A stretch of 58,841 nucleotides of DNA, from the NCBI RefSeq assembly GCF_012275575.1, contig NZ_NPIH01000251.1, forward strand, positions 1-58,841, written 5' to 3'. Below the pieces are notes generated by a model. The model had not been told where the DNA came from and ran no database searches. It worked only from the letters and a program-made list of their open reading frames with translations. Positions 35,977-43,143 of the stretch are shown one piece after another (the first letter of the stretch is position 1; every line of letters begins with the position of its first letter). A program made the position numbers and the translations under genes. The DNA comes from Paraburkholderia sp. SG-MS1 (lineage in GTDB: Bacteria > Pseudomonadota > Gammaproteobacteria > Burkholderiales > Burkholderiaceae).

Positions 35977-36026
35977 AAATAGCGCCAACATCCTTCCCGC
36001 CACGCATTTCTTCCGGAGACACTCAC

Positions 36027-36908
36027 ATGACCACTTCCGCCACCCGCCGCGCCGCCTTCCGCGCCAAAGTCAACCAGCGCCAGGGCCTGCTCGTGCCCGG
36101 CGCCTTCAACGCCATGAGTGCCCGCGTGATCGAGGACGCGGGCTTCGAAGCGCTCTACATCACCGGCGCGGGTGTCACCAATATGTCGCTCGGGCTGCCC
36201 GACCTGGGCTTCATCGGCCTTGCCGAAGTCGCCGAACACACGGCGCGGATTCGCGACGCGGTCGCGCTGCCGCTGATCGTCGACGCCGACACCGGCTTCG
36301 GCAACGCGCTGAACGTACGCCAGACCGTGCGAGTGCTGGAGCGCAGCGGCGCTGACGTGATCCAGTTCGAAGACCAGGTGATGCCGAAGAAATGCGGCCA
36401 CTTTTCGGGCAAGGAAGTGGTCGCGACGAGCGAGATGGTGGGCAAGATCCGCGCGGCCGTCGATGCTCGCGAAGACGGCAATCTGCAGATCATGGCGCGC
36501 ACCGACTCGGCAGCGGTCCATGGCATCGAGGATGCGATCGAGCGCGGCCATCGTTTCATCGAAGCGGGCGCCGACATTCTCTTTATCGAAGCGACCGAAT
36601 CGCTCGCCGACATCGAACGTCTGCCGGGGCTGTTCGACAAGCCGCAACTGATCAACATCGTGATCGGCGGCAAGACGCCGGTGCAATCGCGCGAGGCGCT
36701 CGCGACACTCGGCTATGGCATCGTGCTGTATGCGAACGCGGCGCTGCAGGGGGCGGTGCTCGGCATGCAGCGAGCGCTCGGCAGCCTGAAGAGCAACGGC
36801 CGTCTCGATGAGGACGCGACGCTCGTGGCGCCGTTCAGCGAGCGCCAGCGGCTCGTCAACAAGCCGCTGTACGACAAGCTCGATCGCGAGTACGCCGCGA
36901 AAGACTGA
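36027..36908 (+). CDS. prpB: 2-methylisocitrate lyase
   Basis: 293 residues. Mg-binding Asp86 and Asp88 (LIVDADTGFG) and the catalytic Cys123 in the KKCGH motif identify an isocitrate lyase superfamily member of the PrpB group. It cleaves 2-methylisocitrate into pyruvate and succinate, the last step of the 2-methylcitrate cycle for propionate use. It is controlled from a sigma-54 promoter upstream and by the divergent PrpR. Unusually, prpC and acnD do not follow; the next gene is an unrelated exporter after 435 bases. Confidence 0.93.
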   Translation: MTTSATRRAAFRAKVNQRQGLLVPGAFNAMSARVIEDAGFEALYITGAGVTNMSLGLPDLGFIGLAEVAEHTARIRDAVALPLIVDADTGFGNALNVRQTVRVLERSGADVIQFEDQVMPKKCGHFSGKEVVATSEMVGKIRAAVDAREDGNLQIMARTDSAAVHGIEDAIERGHRFIEAGADILFIEATESLADIERLPGLFDKPQLINIVIGGKTPVQSREALATLGYGIVLYANAALQGAVLGMQRALGSLKSNGRLDEDATLVAPFSERQRLVNKPLYDKLDREYAAKD

Positions 36909-37260
36909 ACGGCGAGCGCCCGGGCGCCGCGCCAATGGAGCGCCCAGCGCCGCTGATTGGCGGACTGGTGGCGCCCGCGCCGGTCTTGCGCGACACCGGC
37001 GCATGCGCCCCACGCTCGCAGACCGGCAGCCGGCAAAACCGCGCGCCGGATGCGCCGCCCGCTGCGCACCGCGACGGTATGGCGCCATTTATTGCGTTAG
37101 GATTCAGGGCTGGCGGCGCGCGCGATCCCATCACGGCTTCGCGCGTGCCGCCGACCCTCGCTATCCGGCCGCTCGTCCGCCTCTTGCAGACGGCCAGCCC
37201 CCGACGCCCGGACATCCCCTGCCGTCGGAAACACGCAATCGAAAGGTAGTCGCAACAACC
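36909..37260. other. Gene-free region after prpB
   Basis: 352 bases with no credible gene. It holds short GC-rich inverted repeats, the clearest an 8-base stem at 36977-36984 with 36995-37002 and a 10-base loop, but no T tract, so prpB has no visible intrinsic terminator. I see no promoter I would trust for the downstream exporter. Confidence 0.5.
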
Positions 37261-37347
37261 ATGAAGGCCATACCCTCGCGCGCCATGCGCCAGCCCGCCC
37301 GCGGCATCGATGCCCGCCCACACCTTGCCGCGAGGGCCGCGCAATGA
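37261..37347 (+). CDS. Possible 28-residue leader ORF upstream of the exporter
   Basis: ATG at 37261 opens a 28-codon frame rich in Arg and Ala whose TGA overlaps the exporter ATG (ATGA at 37344-37347). The overlap would couple translation of the exporter to the leader. There is only a weak, distant AAAGG before the ATG, and overlap could be chance in GC-rich DNA. Confidence 0.25.
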   Translation: MKAIPSRAMRQPARGIDARPHLAARAAQ

Positions 37348-38783
37348 GCGGCGCCAGCACGCGCAATGCGCACGTCGGCTGGCTGCCGTACCTCGTCGCG
37401 GCCACCTTCTTCATGGAGTATCTCGACACCACGGTGATCGCCACCGCGCTGCCGCAGATGGCGCACTCGTTCGGCGTCGGTCCGAACAGCCTCAGTCTCG
37501 GCATGACGGCGTACATGCTCGCGCTGGCGATCTTCATCCCGGCGAGCGGCTGGGTCGCCGATCGCTGCGGCGCGCGCACGGTGTTCTTCAGCGCGATCGC
37601 CGTGTTCACGGGGGCCTCGGTGTTGTGCGGGCTGTCGCAGAACGTCGTCGAGTTCACCGCGGCGCGCGTGTTGCAAGGCATGGGCGGCGCGATGATGGTG
37701 CCGGTGGGCCGCCTGATCGTGGTCCGCAGCACCGAGAAAAGCCGCATGATGCAGGCCATCTCCACCATCACGTGGCCTGCGATCGCCGCGCCGGTGGTCG
37801 GGCCGCCGGTGGGCGGCTTCATCACGACCTACGCGTCGTGGCGCTGGATCTTCCTGCTGAACGTGCCGTTCGGTCTGGCGGCGATGGCCGTCGCGCTCGC
37901 GCTGGTGCCCAACCTGCGCGGCGCCGAACGCAAACCGCTCGACGTGGTCGGTCTGCTGCTGAGCGGCCTCACGCTGACGGCGGTTCTGTACGGCGCGGAA
38001 CTGGCGAGCCAGCCCGACACCAATCCGTGGCTCGCCGCGGCGGTGGTGCTTGGCGGCTTGCTGATGGGCGTGGTCGCGTTCCAGCATGCGAAGCGCCACC
38101 CCTACCCGCTGATCGACGTATCGACGCTGAAAATCCCGACCTTCTCCGTGACGGTGGTGACAGGCTCGTTCACGCGCATCGGCATCGGCGCGGTGCCGTA
38201 TCTGATGCCGCTGCTGTTCCAGGTGGGCTTCGGCTTGTCCGCGTTCAGATCGGGGCTCCTGCTGCTCGCGAGCGCGCTCGGCAACCTTGGCATGAAGGCG
38301 CTCACCACGCGGATCTTGCGGCGTTACGGTTTCCGCATGGTGTCGATCGTCGACGTCACCGTGGCCGGCGTGTTCATCATTGCGTGCGGACTGTTGACGC
38401 CGGACGTGCCGCTCGCGCTGGTGCTGTTCGTCGTGTTCGTGTACGGCGTCGCGCGCTCGATGCAATTCTCGACGCTCGCCACGCTGGCCTACGCCGACGT
38501 TGCGCAGCCGCAGATGAGCGCGGCAAGCACACTCTGGAGCGCGGCGGCGCAGATGACCATCGGTCTTGGCATCGCGTTCGGCGCGGTCTCGCTGCGGGTG
38601 GCGGCGCACTTGAGCGGCGAGACGAGCGGTCACGTCTTCACGCTCGACGATTTCAGGCTCGCGTTTCTGTTTGCGGGTGTGCTGACGCTGGTGTCCGTGC
38701 TCGGTTATATGGGCTTGGCACGTGACGCCGGGCAGAGCATCGGCGGCGGCTCGCGCGGCAGCGAGGGGCCGGCGAAAGGCTGA
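37344..38783 (+). CDS. DHA2-family (EmrB/QacA) drug exporter, MFS
   Basis: 479 residues with about 14 hydrophobic helices. It begins with the DHA2 signature (FFMEYLDTTVIATALPQMA, in helix 1), followed by the loop motif DRCGARTVFF near 70-80 and motif C (APVVGPPVGGFI near 155). Proton-driven export of toxic compounds across the inner membrane is the family role. No EmrA-like adaptor is adjacent. A short leader ORF overlaps the start. A C-terminal fragment of a related exporter lies at 41819-42253, suggesting that another copy of this family was once nearby. Confidence 0.87.
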   Translation: MSGASTRNAHVGWLPYLVAATFFMEYLDTTVIATALPQMAHSFGVGPNSLSLGMTAYMLALAIFIPASGWVADRCGARTVFFSAIAVFTGASVLCGLSQNVVEFTAARVLQGMGGAMMVPVGRLIVVRSTEKSRMMQAISTITWPAIAAPVVGPPVGGFITTYASWRWIFLLNVPFGLAAMAVALALVPNLRGAERKPLDVVGLLLSGLTLTAVLYGAELASQPDTNPWLAAAVVLGGLLMGVVAFQHAKRHPYPLIDVSTLKIPTFSVTVVTGSFTRIGIGAVPYLMPLLFQVGFGLSAFRSGLLLLASALGNLGMKALTTRILRRYGFRMVSIVDVTVAGVFIIACGLLTPDVPLALVLFVVFVYGVARSMQFSTLATLAYADVAQPQMSAASTLWSAAAQMTIGLGIAFGAVSLRVAAHLSGETSGHVFTLDDFRLAFLFAGVLTLVSVLGYMGLARDAGQSIGGGSRGSEGPAKG

Positions 38784-38852
38784 CGGCCTGGCTAATGGCG
38801 GGTTCAGGCCACTTTGTTTGACCTCTCGCGCATTCCTGCAAGGAGACATCCT

Positions 38853-39290
38853 GTGCAAGCAGACGAACTGACGATTTCCAGCAACAAGGCCGAGCTCGAC
38901 ATCGAGATGGTCTATGCGTTCCTCTCGCAGCAAACAGCGTGGGCCCAGGGGATGCCGCGCGAGACGTTCGAGCGGGCCGTCGCGGGCTCGCTATGTTTCG
39001 GCGGCTATATCGACGGCAAGCAGGTCGCGTTCGCGCGCCTGATCACCGACGAAGCGACGTTCGCGTACCTGTGCGATGTGTTCGTCCTGCCCGCGTATCG
39101 CGGCAACGGCTACGCGTGCGCGTTGATGGAACACGTGTTCGCGAGTCCGTCGCTGAAGGGTCTGCGAAGAATCGTGCTGGTGACGTCTGACGCGCATCGT
39201 GTCTACGAGCCCCACGGCTTCACGCCACTGGCGAATCCGGAGCGCTACATGGAGTTGCATAACCCGGATGTCTACAAGACGAGCGCTTGA
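38853..39290 (+). CDS. GNAT-family N-acetyltransferase
   Basis: 145 residues from a GTG at 38853 preceded by AGGAGA; the open frame begins earlier at 38814 but without a ribosome site. The GNAT acetyl-CoA motif A is seen as CDVFVLPAYRGNGYACALM near 77-95, and the C-terminal strand-helix HRVYEPHGFTPLANPERYME is typical of a small bacterial subfamily. The acceptor (small molecule or protein) is unknown. It lies 70 bases after the exporter gene, same strand, possibly the same transcript. Confidence 0.8.
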   Translation: MQADELTISSNKAELDIEMVYAFLSQQTAWAQGMPRETFERAVAGSLCFGGYIDGKQVAFARLITDEATFAYLCDVFVLPAYRGNGYACALMEHVFASPSLKGLRRIVLVTSDAHRVYEPHGFTPLANPERYMELHNPDVYKTSA

Positions 39291-39549
39291 GACAAGATGA
39301 GCGGGGCTGAAGGCCGCTCGAGCACGGTGCAGGCAAGCACGCCTCGGCGCCCCATCGCATTGGCGATGCGCAACGTAACCCCACCCCACACTCGCTCACC
39401 TCGCGTCTTCATCCCACGATGACGCACACTGTCATGTGGGTGCCACGCTCGCCGGTTACCTTGCTGCGACAAACAGAAACCGTCACAGCCCATGCACCCC
39501 CTCGAGCGCAACAGCCACGATCGCGATTCCATCCTGAACGGCGGTCGTC

Positions 39550-40218
39550 TTGTTTAAGGCCGCCTCCGTCAGCGCGCTGCTCAATGCGTTCCTCTCGACG
39601 ATGCAGATCACCCTCGGCATCACCGCGCATTCGGACGGTCTGTTCGCCGACGGCATCCACACACTGAGTGACCTGGCCGCCGACGCCGTCGTGCTGCTGG
39701 TGCTGTATCTCGGTGCGAAACACCTCGGCGCCCGGGCGCGCCGCGCAGGTCACGCGCACGCCCACAACGCCGACAGCAGGCCCGAGCAGGCGCTGGCCTC
39801 GCTTTTCATCGCCGTCATTCTGGTTTTCACCGCGGCGCAAATGCTCTGGTGCAGCGTTGCACAGACCTCGACACTGAGCAGCAACGATGCGATGAATGTC
39901 GGCGCGCTCGCCGTCAGCGGCTTCGTGATGGTCGCCAAGGAAACGCTGTTCCGGTACCTGCGCGCGCAAAGCCGGCGCACCGGCTCGGCGCTTCTGCAGG
40001 CGAGCGCATGGCATGCTCGCGTCGACGCGGTGTCGGCGCTCGTCGCGACGCTGGGTCTTGCAGGCAGCCTGGCCGGTCTGCCGATGCTGGATCACATCGC
40101 CGGCGCGGCGATCGGCCTGATGATCCTGCGCATGGGTTACGCATCCGGCCGCGACGCGTTCCGGCAACTGTTCGCCGGCTCGACCGGCAATGCGCCCGCC
40201 CGTCAGGCGCCCGACTGA
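39550..40218 (+). CDS. Short CDF-type cation efflux protein, no cytosolic domain
   Basis: 222 residues from a TTG. Two metal-site signatures place it in the cation diffusion facilitator family: HTLSD (His37, Asp41) in helix 2 and HARVD (His155, Asp159) in helix 5, with a His-rich loop HAHAH (68-72) between helices. HxxxD in both helices suggests Zn2+ export. The usual cytosolic C-terminal domain is absent; the protein stops soon after helix 6. An ATG-led frame (39492-39557, starting MHPLERNSHDRD) precedes it in another phase and looks like its natural N-terminus, so a frameshift near 39550 is possible. Confidence 0.65.
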   Translation: MFKAASVSALLNAFLSTMQITLGITAHSDGLFADGIHTLSDLAADAVVLLVLYLGAKHLGARARRAGHAHAHNADSRPEQALASLFIAVILVFTAAQMLWCSVAQTSTLSSNDAMNVGALAVSGFVMVAKETLFRYLRAQSRRTGSALLQASAWHARVDAVSALVATLGLAGSLAGLPMLDHIAGAAIGLMILRMGYASGRDAFRQLFAGSTGNAPARQAPD

Positions 40219-40257
40219 ATTGATCGACCGGACTCGCCTGCTGATGCTGATGCGGCG

Positions 40258-41136
40258 TCAGCCGTAAGCCCGCTCGCGCATCCATTTCGTCATGATCCAT
40301 TTGTCGCCATCGAGCACTGGCGCACCGGCGTGCAGCGTGAGCGGATCGAGTTGCCGCTGAGCGTTCATATAACGGAAATACACCGCACCACCTTGCCTTG
40401 CCGCGACCGACAGGCCCGCTTCGGGGAACGTCGTCTCGCCGCCATCGGGGACGTCATTCAGATAGACCACCAGCGTCGCGACGCGTTGGCCGCCCTGTGC
40501 GGTATGCACCGCGCTGCCCGGTTGGTCGGGCGGGAAGTAGTCGAAATGGGCGCGATATTCGCCGGTCATGCCGTAGTGCAGGATCTGCAGACCCTCGCCG
40601 TTTTCGACCGGCCAGTTCATCAGGCTTGCGATGCGCCGGTCGAGCCTTTCGATGAACGGATCTTCGGCCCGCTGATACCAGAAGCCTTCGCTGGTGCGGT
40701 TGCGGATCACGTCTTCCTTGCCGGTGTCGGGATTGACGGTCGTGGAGCGTTTCAACCGATGACGCGAGCGTTCGATCATCTCGCCGCACTCATCGGGCGA
40801 GAGCACATCGGCGAACACGATCACCTGCGGCCGTTCACAGCGCATCAGCACGCGAACGTCGCGATCGTACGCGCGGATCACGTTGCCGCGCGCGACCGGC
40901 GACGCGTCATACAGGTACGTGTGCGGTTCGGATTTGGCGGGCGCGGCTTCGGTCGCGGCTGCGGCGATGGAAGTGAAATCCGTCAGCTTCCGCCCAAACG
41001 CCTGATGCACGGCAACGTGCGCCGCTTCGCCGGCGAACCCGGCCCGTACCATCGCGTCGATCATCGCATCGAGACTGCAACCGCGCGCCACATTGCTGCT
41101 CAGCCACTCTTCCCATGCGGCATCCACTACTGGCAT
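40258..41136 (-). CDS. 2-oxoglutarate/Fe(II) oxygenase, prolyl 4-hydroxylase type
   Basis: 292 residues from the ATG at 41136, with GAGAGG nine bases upstream; a GTG five codons earlier is the alternative. The double-stranded beta-helix has iron ligands His197 and Asp199 (RAHFDYF), His269 (TLHAGAP) and the 2-oxoglutarate-binding Lys279 (DGDKWIMTKW). The pattern RVATLVVYLNDVPDGGET is characteristic of the P4H alpha-subunit domain. It hydroxylates proline or a related residue on an unknown protein, using O2. The N-terminal 100 residues are not conserved. It stands alone, convergent with the CDF gene. Confidence 0.85.
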   Translation of the reverse strand: MPVVDAAWEEWLSSNVARGCSLDAMIDAMVRAGFAGEAAHVAVHQAFGRKLTDFTSIAAAATEAAPAKSEPHTYLYDASPVARGNVIRAYDRDVRVLMRCERPQVIVFADVLSPDECGEMIERSRHRLKRSTTVNPDTGKEDVIRNRTSEGFWYQRAEDPFIERLDRRIASLMNWPVENGEGLQILHYGMTGEYRAHFDYFPPDQPGSAVHTAQGGQRVATLVVYLNDVPDGGETTFPEAGLSVAARQGGAVYFRYMNAQRQLDPLTLHAGAPVLDGDKWIMTKWMRERAYG

Positions 41137-41234
41137 AACACGCCCTCTCACTGTTCTTCGGCCTGACTAAATAGGGATTCAACCGGCCAGATCATAGCAA
41201 GCGCGCCTTGCGGCGCATTGCACCCGAGCGGGCT

Positions 41235-41714
41235 TCAGGAGCGGCTATGATGGTTTCGATAGGCGGTGAGGCCACGGCGCGCCTGTGCCCTGAGCATGCG
41301 CCGCACGAGCGGCGACCAGCCGAGCAGCGTGCCCCGCACGCCCATCGCCTGACGCATCCATAGCCACAGATCGAAACTGTCGCGGTGTTCGGTGATGAGC
41401 CCGTCGCGGAACACGAAGCGCGCTTCGATCCGGTTGACTACCGGGCGGCCAGTCTGACTGAACAGATAGCCGGCTTCCCAATGCGCGCTGCCCTGATGAT
41501 CGTCCGCCTCGATGCTGCCGAACGTCAGCGAGAACTCCTGCGCGCCCGCCACCAGCATGCGCCACATGTCGCGGACCTCGTCGCCATACAGCTCGCCGAA
41601 GGCGGGATCGCTGAAGACGACGTCATCGGCATAGCAGGCGATCATCGTTTCGGCGTCGCGTCGCTGAAACGCGGTGTAGAAACGTTCGATCAGTTCGGTG
41701 TTCGGATGGCTCAT
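41235..41714 (-). CDS. NTF2-like/SnoaL-like small protein
   Basis: 159 residues from the ATG at 41714; the frame continues upstream but only as a shadow of the exporter fragment. The N-terminus LIERFYTAFQRRDAETMIAC and the segment HWEAGYLFSQTGRPVVN fit the cone-shaped NTF2/SnoaL fold, whose members bind or isomerise small hydrophobic molecules. The specific function is unknown. It lies 104 bases downstream of the broken exporter gene on the same strand. Confidence 0.75.
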   Translation of the reverse strand: MSHPNTELIERFYTAFQRRDAETMIACYADDVVFSDPAFGELYGDEVRDMWRMLVAGAQEFSLTFGSIEADDHQGSAHWEAGYLFSQTGRPVVNRIEARFVFRDGLITEHRDSFDLWLWMRQAMGVRGTLLGWSPLVRRMLRAQARRGLTAYRNHHSRS

Positions 41715-41818
41715 TGTTTGACGTGTCGTGCGTTCGAAGAAGCGCCCGCGAGGAATGCCTCGGCGAGCGTGCCGCACACGATAGCGGAAAACAGCGCGAA
41801 TGGGGCGACGGCATTTCC

Positions 41819-42253
41819 CTAGCCGTTCGACGCCACCTCGCTTGGCCGCACCGATTCCGCCCTGGCCGCCAGCAGCCAGACGCCCGACGCGACCGCCGCG
41901 GCAAACCGACCCGCCACACACAGCGCGGCCGCGAAACCGTCGGCGAAGCTCGCGTGCGCGGCCGAAATCAGCGCGACCCGCAGGCCGGGTCGCAGATCCG
42001 CGGTGGCTGGTGCGGTGTCGCCGGTCAGCACACGCGCCATGAAACCCGCGCCGAGCGCGGCTTTCACGCCCGGCGTCAGCGGCGCGGCCGCGACGAAAGC
42101 CGCGTGCGTGCGCGCCGCGAGCAGCGCGCCGAGCACGCCGACCGAGATGGCGATCGCCGTAAAACGCGTGGTCGTGCTGATACCCGACGCCATGCCGGTG
42201 CGCTCCGGCGGCACGCACGCCATGATGGCCTTCTGCGTGTCGCCGTTCAGCAT
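41819..42253 (-). pseudogene. C-terminal remnant of a DHA2 MFS exporter
   Basis: 144 residues matching only the last third of an EmrB-like exporter: the conserved loop VPPERTGMASGISTTTRF, then two or three hydrophobic helices and a basic end. The missing N-terminal 300 or more residues are not found in the adjacent upstream DNA, which instead holds a ModE-type site and a different gene on the opposite strand. This points to a deletion or rearrangement break near 42253-42285. It is probably not functional. Confidence 0.7.
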
Positions 42254-42285
42254 GCCGTTATGGTTCCAACACGCTGGCCTTTTTT

Positions 42286-42309
42286 CGTTATATCCTGTCG
42301 AATATCACG
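42286..42309. promoter_or_regulatory. ModE-type operator, copy 1
   Basis: Half-site CGTTATATC (42286-42294), 6-base spacer, inverted half-site AATATCACG (42301-42309); seven of nine positions are symmetric. The 9-6-9 layout and the CGTTATAT core match the classical molybdate-responsive ModE operator of the E. coli modA promoter. It lies 87 bases before the GTG of the 197-residue unknown gene and its TTATAT could overlap a -10 box. Confidence 0.65.
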
Positions 42310-42396
42310 GTAGGCTTTGTGCATGCGTGAGAAGCATCTTTCGGGTCTTCCATCCGCACGCGACGAAGCACAACGAACCAGCAGGAGCCAGTAGCG

Positions 42397-42990
42397 GTGC
42401 GCAGCCGATTCCCTTTGTCAGAGCTCGCGGAGCGTGCTCAACCCTTTGCGAACGAGATTTCGTCGACCCTCGTTGCCGTGCGCTCGGCGTCCGAGCGGGG
42501 CCGAGCCGAATCGATCCGTGACGTGGTCGATGCCTATCGGCGTCTGTATGGCAGCGTGCAGCGCTTCGTTCTGATGCTTACCGACGACCGCCTGAATTTC
42601 GCGTCGGTCGGCACGTCAGGTTCGCACTCGCTGAACCAGTTGCTGTCGATCCTCGCCGAGCAGGCACTCGCCGCAGGCTTCGCCCGTCTGCGCGAACTGA
42701 AGGCGACCATCGAGGACGCCCGCCCGGCGGAACAGTTGCGCGACGCGATTTTCTCCGACGCGTTCAGCAACGACGTGGCCGCGTTGCGCAAGGTAGTGGC
42801 GGAACTCGAACGGCTCGACGCAGCCTTCATCGGTCTATGCGTGGGCCATGTGCTGGAACAGCACGCACGTGCGGACAGCGGTGCGGGCCCGGCCATCGCC
42901 GGCAAGCGCCGTACAGCGCGAAACACGACGACTGCCTCCACGCCACGCAAAGTGAACGCGGAGCCTCGCGTCACGCGTGCGAACGGCTGA
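42397..42990 (+). CDS. Uncharacterised helical protein, predicted ModE regulon member
   Basis: 197 residues; GTG start with AGGAG nine bases upstream. I do not recognise a family. It is mostly helical (about 1-155), with a basic, Thr/Arg/Lys-rich disordered tail of about 40 residues that could bind nucleic acid or a protein. There is no signal peptide or membrane helix, and a single Cys. Its promoter carries a ModE-type site and it is followed after 153 bases by the DUF2325 gene, which has its own ModE-type site. The context suggests a role in molybdenum metabolism, by position only. Confidence 0.65.
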   Translation: MRSRFPLSELAERAQPFANEISSTLVAVRSASERGRAESIRDVVDAYRRLYGSVQRFVLMLTDDRLNFASVGTSGSHSLNQLLSILAEQALAAGFARLRELKATIEDARPAEQLRDAIFSDAFSNDVAALRKVVAELERLDAAFIGLCVGHVLEQHARADSGAGPAIAGKRRTARNTTTASTPRKVNAEPRVTRANG

Positions 42991-43027
42991 TTCGCCGGTG
43001 CCGCCCATGAGTGCTTTTTTTGCCGAC

Positions 43028-43051
43028 CGTTATATCTGCCTGGATATATCG
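43028..43051. promoter_or_regulatory. ModE-type operator, copy 2
   Basis: Half-site CGTTATATC (43028-43036), 6-base spacer, inverted half-site GATATATCG (43043-43051); eight of nine positions are symmetric, the best of the copies. It lies 92 bases before the DUF2325 ATG, and its left half-site is identical to that of copy 1. Confidence 0.72.
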
Positions 43052-43143
43052 CGACGGGCGCTCGCGCAGGCAACGCAGCCGTGCGCCACGCGCCGTCTGT
43101 GCGCGTCGAGCCTGCCTGACACCGAACCGGATTCGAACTGCCC

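Noticed and set aside
36808..37347. 179-residue frame across the prpB end and downstream gap
   Set aside because: Arg-rich shadow of prpB that runs into non-coding DNA; only its last 28 codons are kept, as a low-confidence leader ORF.
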